Positions 62,701 through 64,000 of a stretch of DNA of 64,000 nt are shown one piece after another. The first letter of the stretch is position 1. Each line of letters starts with the position of its first letter. The DNA lies in contig VZRZ01007316.1 in NCBI GenBank assembly GCA_013398175.1, positions 1 to 64,000 on the forward strand, read 5' to 3'. Made by a program: the position numbers and the translations under genes. Below the pieces are notes generated by a model. That model had not been told where the DNA came from, did not search any database, and worked only from the letters and a program-made list of their open reading frames with translations. Source of the stretch: Climacteris rufus. Its lineage: Eukaryota > Chordata > Aves > Passeriformes > Climacteridae.

Positions 62701-63563
62701 GAAAACGTGCCAATTCTCTGTTTTCAAACTGAACTCAGGATATTTGTACTGCCAAGCAGCACTTTAATTAGCATGTTTATTAAGTCCATTTAGGCCATCA
62801 AGTAAGTTTCAAACAGTAGAAAAAGATAAACTAGCATACATCACTTACAATATTGATAAAGTACATTCTTTGAGTACATTATTGATCAAAGCAGATATCC
62901 TGGCATGGACACCCACTGGTGACACCAGTTCTTATAAGTACTTCAGGATATGACAGATGTGCACAGCTAGGATTTAGAACTGTTGTATATGTGGAAGAAT
63001 GACTATTAAAATACCATCAAAAGGAATGTGTTCTGTAGACCAGAACTACAGTTTTCACTGTAACACTTCCTGATCAAACACACCTCAAAATTACTAAAAC
63101 GTACCAGGGTATTAACATTTTTTCTATGAGGTTAGATGTTCTTTCTATTCACAACTATAAGCGGACAGAAAAAGCCCCAACATATTGATTTTTCTGCTTG
63201 GTTTTCATAAAGCTGACACATGATCAGAACTGTAGTCACAAACACAAATAATTATCAGTACTTTCTGTCCATACACAATTACTAATTTTTTTTTGTGAAT
63301 TGTGATGATTCATCATGTAAAAAACATCAAAACCCCTAACACATTTCCACTGAAAATCAGATTTTTCTTACTAGATAACCCAAAGACTCAAAGTATTGCT
63401 TTTAGAAACATGTTAATATATTTTAATTAGAACACAAAAAGCAAGAAACCCACAGCCAGAACTCACCATTCCTGATGAATAAATTTAATACTGCCAGTAC
63501 ACACACATGGATGATAGAGGGGTTTCTCAGGAGTTCCTTCTGATCGACAGACTCTGCATATAT
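25498..63563 (-). CDS. MARCHF6: E3 ubiquitin ligase MARCHF6 (TEB4/Doa10 orthologue), exons 2-26
   Basis: MARCHF6 is a 14-span ER-membrane E3 ligase of the ERAD pathway. With UBE2J2 and UBE2G2-type E2s it ubiquitinates substrates such as squalene monooxygenase, and it recognises some N-degrons. Twenty-five exons, listed separately, total 2717 coding bases in one frame, or about 905 residues. Adding the missing exon 1 codons gives ~911, against 910 in human. Visible features are an N-terminal RING-CH finger (residues ~9-54, C4HC3), an acidic loop (~220-260), the TD domain around TM5-7, a Gln/Asn-rich loop (~570-610), and the C-terminal element with Gly886 and Asn891, equivalent to Gly885 and Asn890 needed in human. 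Residue numbers here assume six residues before the split Asp7. The initiator lies beyond 64000. No frameshift or premature stop was seen. Confidence 0.96.
27070..27108. repeat. 19-bp tandem duplication
   Basis: ATTTTAGGTTTGACTC occurs twice in succession in the last MARCHF6 intron. Confidence 0.8.
27863..27998 (-). CDS. MARCHF6: MARCHF6 exon 25, TM14
   Basis: Acceptor CTCGTTTTGTAG and donor GTGAGTATATAG flank GVTAEMQNLVQRRIYPFLLM, VVVLMGILSF (TM14) and QVRQFKRLYEHIKND. Confidence 0.95.
28745..29030 (+). mobile_element. CR1 LINE 3' fragment in a MARCHF6 intron
   Basis: The sequence runs TGATCTCTTCTCTGTGATGA, AACAGGCTCCCCAGGGAAGT, TTTGGACAATGCTCTCAGGC and CTTGTGGGTCCCTTCCAACT. It is the CR1 3' end, antisense to MARCHF6. 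Confidence 0.9.
29160..29205. repeat. T-rich low-complexity tract
   Basis: T-runs interrupted by C and G lie about 90 bases 3' of MARCHF6 exon 24 on the minus strand. Confidence 0.8.
29295..29427 (-). CDS. MARCHF6: MARCHF6 exon 24, TM13
   Basis: Acceptor GTTCCATTTCAG and donor GTATGTATGC flank VYANGIRNIDLHFIIRKLAA and the TM13 stretch PVISVLLLSLCVPYIIASGV. Confidence 0.95.
30291..30342. repeat. 26-bp tandem duplication
   Basis: AAAGGTTATAACCAAGAAAA at 30291 recurs at 30317 with a single change. It lies in a MARCHF6 intron. Confidence 0.8.
30858..30947 (-). CDS. MARCHF6: MARCHF6 exon 23, TM12
   Basis: Acceptor ATAAAATTAG and donor GTAGGGG flank 30 codons: DWALGVLHAKIIAAITLMGP and QWWLKTVIEQ. 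Confidence 0.95.
32964..33098 (-). CDS. MARCHF6: MARCHF6 exon 22, TM11
   Basis: Acceptor GGTTTTTTTAG and donor GTCAGTTGC flank 45 codons: IMKTLIVAILLAGVVPLLLG, LLFELVIVAPLRVPLDQTPL and FYPWQ. Confidence 0.95.
34443..34624 (-). CDS. MARCHF6: MARCHF6 exon 21, TM10
   Basis: Acceptor GCCTGTGTTTTCAG and donor GTGAGTCTTG flank 61 codons, including FAGRWLMSFWTGTAKIHELY, AACGLYVCWLTIRAVTVLVA (TM10) and WMPQGRRVIFQKVKEWSLM. Confidence 0.95.
35411..35490 (-). mobile_element. Short CR1 LINE 3' end
   Basis: AGAATCACAGAATATCCCAA followed by GTTAGAAGGGACCCATAAGG is the reverse complement of a CR1 terminus of about 80 bases, in a MARCHF6 intron. Confidence 0.8.
35833..35902 (-). CDS. MARCHF6: MARCHF6 exon 20, TM9
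   Basis: Acceptor CATTTTTCAG and donor GTAAGTC flank IFLLIVFMCITLLIASLICL plus TLP, an almost pure membrane span. Confidence 0.95.
37287..37491 (-). CDS. MARCHF6: MARCHF6 exon 19, Gln/Asn-rich loop
   Basis: Acceptor TTGTTACAG and donor GTAGGTATATC flank this exon. It encodes DLHSYLLGDQEENENNANQQ, a short Asn run (RNNNNA), then GEGLHAAHQAILQQGGPVGF and QPYRRPLKFPLR. The correct frame is phase 2 on entry; another frame is also open but unrelated. Confidence 0.94.
39196..39333 (-). CDS. MARCHF6: MARCHF6 exon 18, TM8
   Basis: Acceptor CATTGTTTCTAG and donor GTAAGTACAG flank 46 codons: SDAPVSELSLELLLLQVVLP, ALLEQGHTRQWLKGLVRAWT and VTAGYL. An internal CTTCAG|GTGGTG resembles an acceptor, but the open frame and family sequence run straight through it. 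Confidence 0.93.
39569..39632. repeat. 32-bp tandem duplication in a MARCHF6 intron
   Basis: Two adjacent 32-base units both begin ATTATTTCTGAGAATACAA and both end CTCTTCTA; they differ at about three positions. Confidence 0.9.
40047..40147 (-). CDS. MARCHF6: MARCHF6 exon 17, TM7
   Basis: Acceptor TTTCTTATTGCAG and donor GTGAGC flank IVFGSIVLLMLWLPIRIIKY and LLPNFLPYNVMLY. It ends in phase 2. Confidence 0.95.
40236..40738 (-). mobile_element. Avian endogenous-retrovirus-type LTR, probably solo
   Basis: Read on the minus strand it begins near GTGCACTGGTCTGCCTGGGA with TTTTCTTCATAGTGGC, carries a GACCAAAGGGATTTACCAT segment, a degraded TATA region (CAGTAAAAGCTGG), a TTCTTTTTGTTTTGCTTGTG segment, and ends near GGGCTAGCCCACCACA. 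This is the organisation of a widespread bird LTR that I recognise. No internal viral genes are seen. It has the same orientation as MARCHF6. Confidence 0.75.
41490..41640 (-). mobile_element. CR1 LINE 3' fragment
   Basis: GGGACCTCTAGAGTCCAACC, TGAGCAGACCCAGTTACATC and AGGTTGCTCAGAACCTTCTC are reverse-complement CR1 3' sequence, directly left of the T35 tract. Confidence 0.85.
41668..41702. repeat. T35 homopolymer (A35 on the MARCHF6 strand)
   Basis: An uninterrupted run of 35 T lies 73 bases downstream of the MARCHF6 exon 16 donor. Confidence 0.95.
41775..41894 (-). CDS. MARCHF6: MARCHF6 exon 16
   Basis: Acceptor TTTCTACTTCAG and donor GTACGGAC flank 40 codons, including LRNLNDPDFNPVQEMIHLPI and YRHLRRFILSV, the conserved TM6-TM7 segment. 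A T35/A35 tract lies about 70 bases past the donor. Confidence 0.94.
42368..42502 (-). CDS. MARCHF6: MARCHF6 exon 15, TM6 (TD domain)
   Basis: Acceptor TTACTTTCCAG and donor GTAAGTCTG flank 45 codons: EMFDATLKDRELSFQSAPGT, then TM6 MFLHWLVGMVYVFYFASFIL. This is near-identical to the mammalian sequence as I recall it. Confidence 0.95.
43299..43373 (-). CDS. MARCHF6: MARCHF6 exon 14, TM5 (TD domain)
   Basis: Acceptor TCTTTTCCTCAAG and donor GTAAGAAT flank VSLLVVVEIGVFPLICGWWL plus DICSL. The buried Glu in TM5 is a conserved feature of the Doa10/TEB4 TD domain. Confidence 0.95.
43488..43556 (-). CDS. MARCHF6: MARCHF6 exon 13
   Basis: Acceptor AAGCTGTTCAG follows the U12-type intron; donor GTAATCC. 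It encodes GLAALVKFQRSRRLLGVCYI plus VVK, a basic loop leading into TM5. Confidence 0.94.
43557..44708 (-). other. MARCHF6: U12-type (minor spliceosome) intron of MARCHF6
   Basis: The 1152-base intron starts GTATCCTTTTG, matching the U12 donor consensus GTATCCTTT. It has the branch-site-like TTTCTTGAC at 43577-43569, one mismatch from TTCCTTGAC, with the branch A 13 bases before the end of the intron. There is no polypyrimidine tract between branch site and AG. All of these are U12-intron hallmarks. The intron lies between TM4 and the TM4-TM5 loop and is in phase 0. Confidence 0.88.
44709..44789 (-). CDS. MARCHF6: MARCHF6 exon 12, TM4
   Basis: Acceptor TTCCCTCCAG. The 27 codons VQASHFEGLITTIVGYVLLA through VTLIVCH contain TM4. 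The donor is GTATCCTTTTG, a U12-type 5' splice site rather than a U2-type one. Confidence 0.95.
45367..45425 (-). CDS. MARCHF6: MARCHF6 exon 11
   Basis: Acceptor GCATTATACAG and donor GTGAGTACTG flank AFCPYHIGHFSIVGLGFEEY, the TM3-TM4 loop. Confidence 0.94.
45426..48070 (-). other. MARCHF6: MARCHF6 intron 10 (2.6 kb), nothing further recognised
   Basis: This is AT-rich intron from donor GTAAGTATC to acceptor ATTATACAG. I see no mobile element, RNA gene or conserved coding segment in it. Confidence 0.55.
48071..48122 (-). CDS. MARCHF6: MARCHF6 exon 10, TM3
   Basis: Acceptor CCCCATACAG and donor GTAAGTATC flank EHVFWVVSLNTLFILVF, a membrane span, plus one base. Confidence 0.94.
48730..48790 (+). 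mobile_element. Short CR1 LINE 3' terminus
   Basis: TTGATGATCTTGGAGGTCTT, TTTCAACCTTAATGATTCTA is the last ~60 bases of a CR1 element, 100 bases from MARCHF6 exon 9. Confidence 0.8.
48893..48925 (-). CDS. MARCHF6: MARCHF6 exon 9, 33-base micro-exon
   Basis: Acceptor TCTTCGCAG and donor GTAAGTTC flank exactly 11 codons, MLGLDGSLVFL, in phase 0 at both ends. The exon leads into TM3. Confidence 0.93.
48926..50829 (-). other. MARCHF6: MARCHF6 intron 8 (1.9 kb), nothing further recognised
   Basis: This is AT-rich intron sequence between exons 8 and 9 without an identifiable repeat or gene. Confidence 0.55.
50830..50891 (-). CDS. MARCHF6: MARCHF6 exon 8
   Basis: Acceptor TTGTCTCCTCAG and donor GTGAGTAAG flank the strictly conserved segment DDMNWNALEWDRAAEELTWE that precedes TM3. 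Confidence 0.95.
51188..51380 (-). CDS. MARCHF6: MARCHF6 exon 7, acidic cytosolic loop
   Basis: Acceptor CTGTTTCTGCAG and donor GTAACAGG flank 64 codons rich in Glu/Asp (EEQVDEEEEDNEDEEDAVVE). The loop is poorly conserved in detail but always acidic in the family, and lies between TM2 and TM3. Confidence 0.92.
51555..52135 (-). mobile_element. CR1 LINE fragment with remnant of the reverse-transcriptase C-terminus
   Basis: On the minus strand the segment 52083-51840 reads LEHLTYDERLRQLELFSLEM, then RVDLINLYKCLMGG. This is the end of the CR1 ORF2 frame. It is followed by the CR1 3' UTR, ending at AGAGGCCCTTTCCTAACTCA (about 51555). It lies in MARCHF6 intron 6, in the same orientation as the gene. 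Confidence 0.9.
52458..52626 (-). CDS. MARCHF6: MARCHF6 exon 6, TM2
   Basis: An A12-14-rich stretch (T-run on the coding strand) precedes acceptor AACAG. The donor is GTAAAACTT. It encodes ENLLADCLQGCFVVTCTLCA, the rest of TM2 (FISLVWL), REQIVHGGAP and a Gln-rich loop start. Confidence 0.94.
52627..54229 (-). other. MARCHF6: MARCHF6 intron 5 (1.6 kb), nothing further recognised
   Basis: AT-rich intron sequence; no repeat family or RNA gene identified. Confidence 0.55.
54230..54302 (-). CDS. MARCHF6: MARCHF6 exon 5
   Basis: Acceptor TTCACTCAG and donor GTAAGTACT flank the loop CRIYKCLFTGSVSSLLTLPL between TM1 and TM2. Both phases close with the neighbouring exons. Confidence 0.94.
55686..55829 (-). 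CDS. MARCHF6: MARCHF6 exon 4, TM1
   Basis: The acceptor used is TTTCTACACAG, ending at 55830. The exon reads IYSPDMPSRLPIQDIFAGL and then a first membrane span around HYTLVAFAWLGVVPL. Donor GTAAGTATT. A second AG 12 bases inside (after CCCCAG at 55818) is also in frame and would delete Ile-Tyr-Ser-Pro, but family sequence supports the longer form. Confidence 0.93.
59060..59130 (+). mobile_element. Short CR1 LINE 3' terminus
   Basis: TTGGACTAGATGATCTTCAA, CCAACCCAAACCATTCTATG, TTTCTGTG is the CR1 3' end in MARCHF6 intron 3. Confidence 0.85.
61380..61490. repeat. AT-rich TATA/CT low-complexity block
   Basis: Alternating TATATA, TATCTATATA and TCTCTCTCTC runs over about 100 bases; parts are self-complementary. 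Confidence 0.85.
62563..62636 (-). CDS. MARCHF6: MARCHF6 exon 3, second half of the RING-CH finger
   Basis: Acceptor TTTTTATTGCAG and donor GTAAGTATG flank residues 39-63, CLVQWLKHSRKEYCELCKHR plus FAFTP. The exon completes the ligand set with Cys39 and the final Cys-x2-Cys. The Trp and hydrophobic residues form the E2-facing side in RING-CH proteins. Confidence 0.95.
63467..63563 (-). CDS. MARCHF6: MARCHF6 exon 2, first half of the RING-CH finger
   Basis: Acceptor TTGTCAGCAG and donor GTGAGT flank residues 7-38 (starting in a split Asp). They include ICRVC, the CVC pair and HQE, which supply the first zinc ligands Cys-x2-Cys, Cys-x-Cys and His. Confidence 0.95.
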
Positions 63564-64000
63564 CTGCTGACAAGGACACAAAGCTTATTACACTACCGCT
63601 TAAAGAACTCCAATTTACAACACAAATCACACAATTACCCTCTAGAAACTTTACGATGTAGCAAAATGAAGCCAGAATAAATTGAAAGAGGATGAAAAAC
63701 AGATTTCATCCGATGCAAGACAAAGACTGAGAGATCATCAGAAAGAGTAACATGAATGTTATCTGCCTGATCATGTTACAAATAGTCAAAATATGTCTTA
63801 CAATCTTTTAAAGACTTATAGGAAATAGACACAGTCAAACTACAAGAGGAGGTGCTTTTTACCTAAAAAGTTATAGCTAAAATAACATATAAACTGTTAA
63901 GGAGACTTTGAAACAGAAAAACTCCATCTTAATTCTGAAAAAGTCAAACAGAGGCTGAACAGAAGAGATTTATGTCCAACAATGACTTAAGTAATTTGCT

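Noticed and set aside
1..64000. CRISPR arrays, operons, phage or plasmid genes
   Set aside because: The window is a vertebrate genome segment; no regularly spaced direct repeats and no compact prokaryotic gene arrangement are present.

Overview
The window is vertebrate nuclear DNA, almost certainly from a bird. It holds three multi-exon protein-coding genes with canonical GT-AG introns, many CR1 LINE 3' fragments with the avian terminal motif (ATTCTGTGA-like), two LTR sequences of types I recognise from bird genomes, and AT-rich intergenic and intronic DNA. There is no prokaryotic gene organisation, no CRISPR array and no cassette of unknown genes.

Layout. (1) Bases 1-8090, plus strand: SNRNP48, the U11/U12-48K protein of the minor spliceosome. 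Exons 2-9 are present; exon 1 lies to the left of the window. The gene starts in a CpG island and ends in a poly(A) signal at 8059. (2) About 9610-18600, minus strand: ROPN1L (ropporin-1-like, a sperm-tail RIIa-fold protein). Five coding exons run from an ATG at 16610 to a short terminal exon at 9746-9683, with a CpG-island promoter and a non-coding first exon near 18520. A roughly 1-kb LTR sits in its last intron. (3) About 23300 to the right edge, minus strand: MARCHF6 (TEB4/Doa10), the 14-span ER ubiquitin ligase. Exons 2-26 are present. They encode about 905 residues, which implies a protein of about 911 residues. Only the first few codons are missing, beyond base 64000.

The ROPN1L-MARCHF6 pair is the arrangement known from human 5p15. 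SNRNP48 sits on human 6p24, next to BMP6, so its tail-to-tail position 1.5 kb from ROPN1L is either a bird-lineage rearrangement or an assembly join.

All exon boundaries below were worked out by hand from splice sites, reading-frame phase and recalled family sequence; every junction closes in frame. The most interesting result is a MARCHF6 intron (44708-43557) with a textbook U12-type donor and branch site. It would be spliced by the minor spliceosome, to which the neighbouring SNRNP48 product belongs. I did not find a convincing new biological system. The remaining observations are splice-site ambiguities, mobile-element insertions and tandem duplications.
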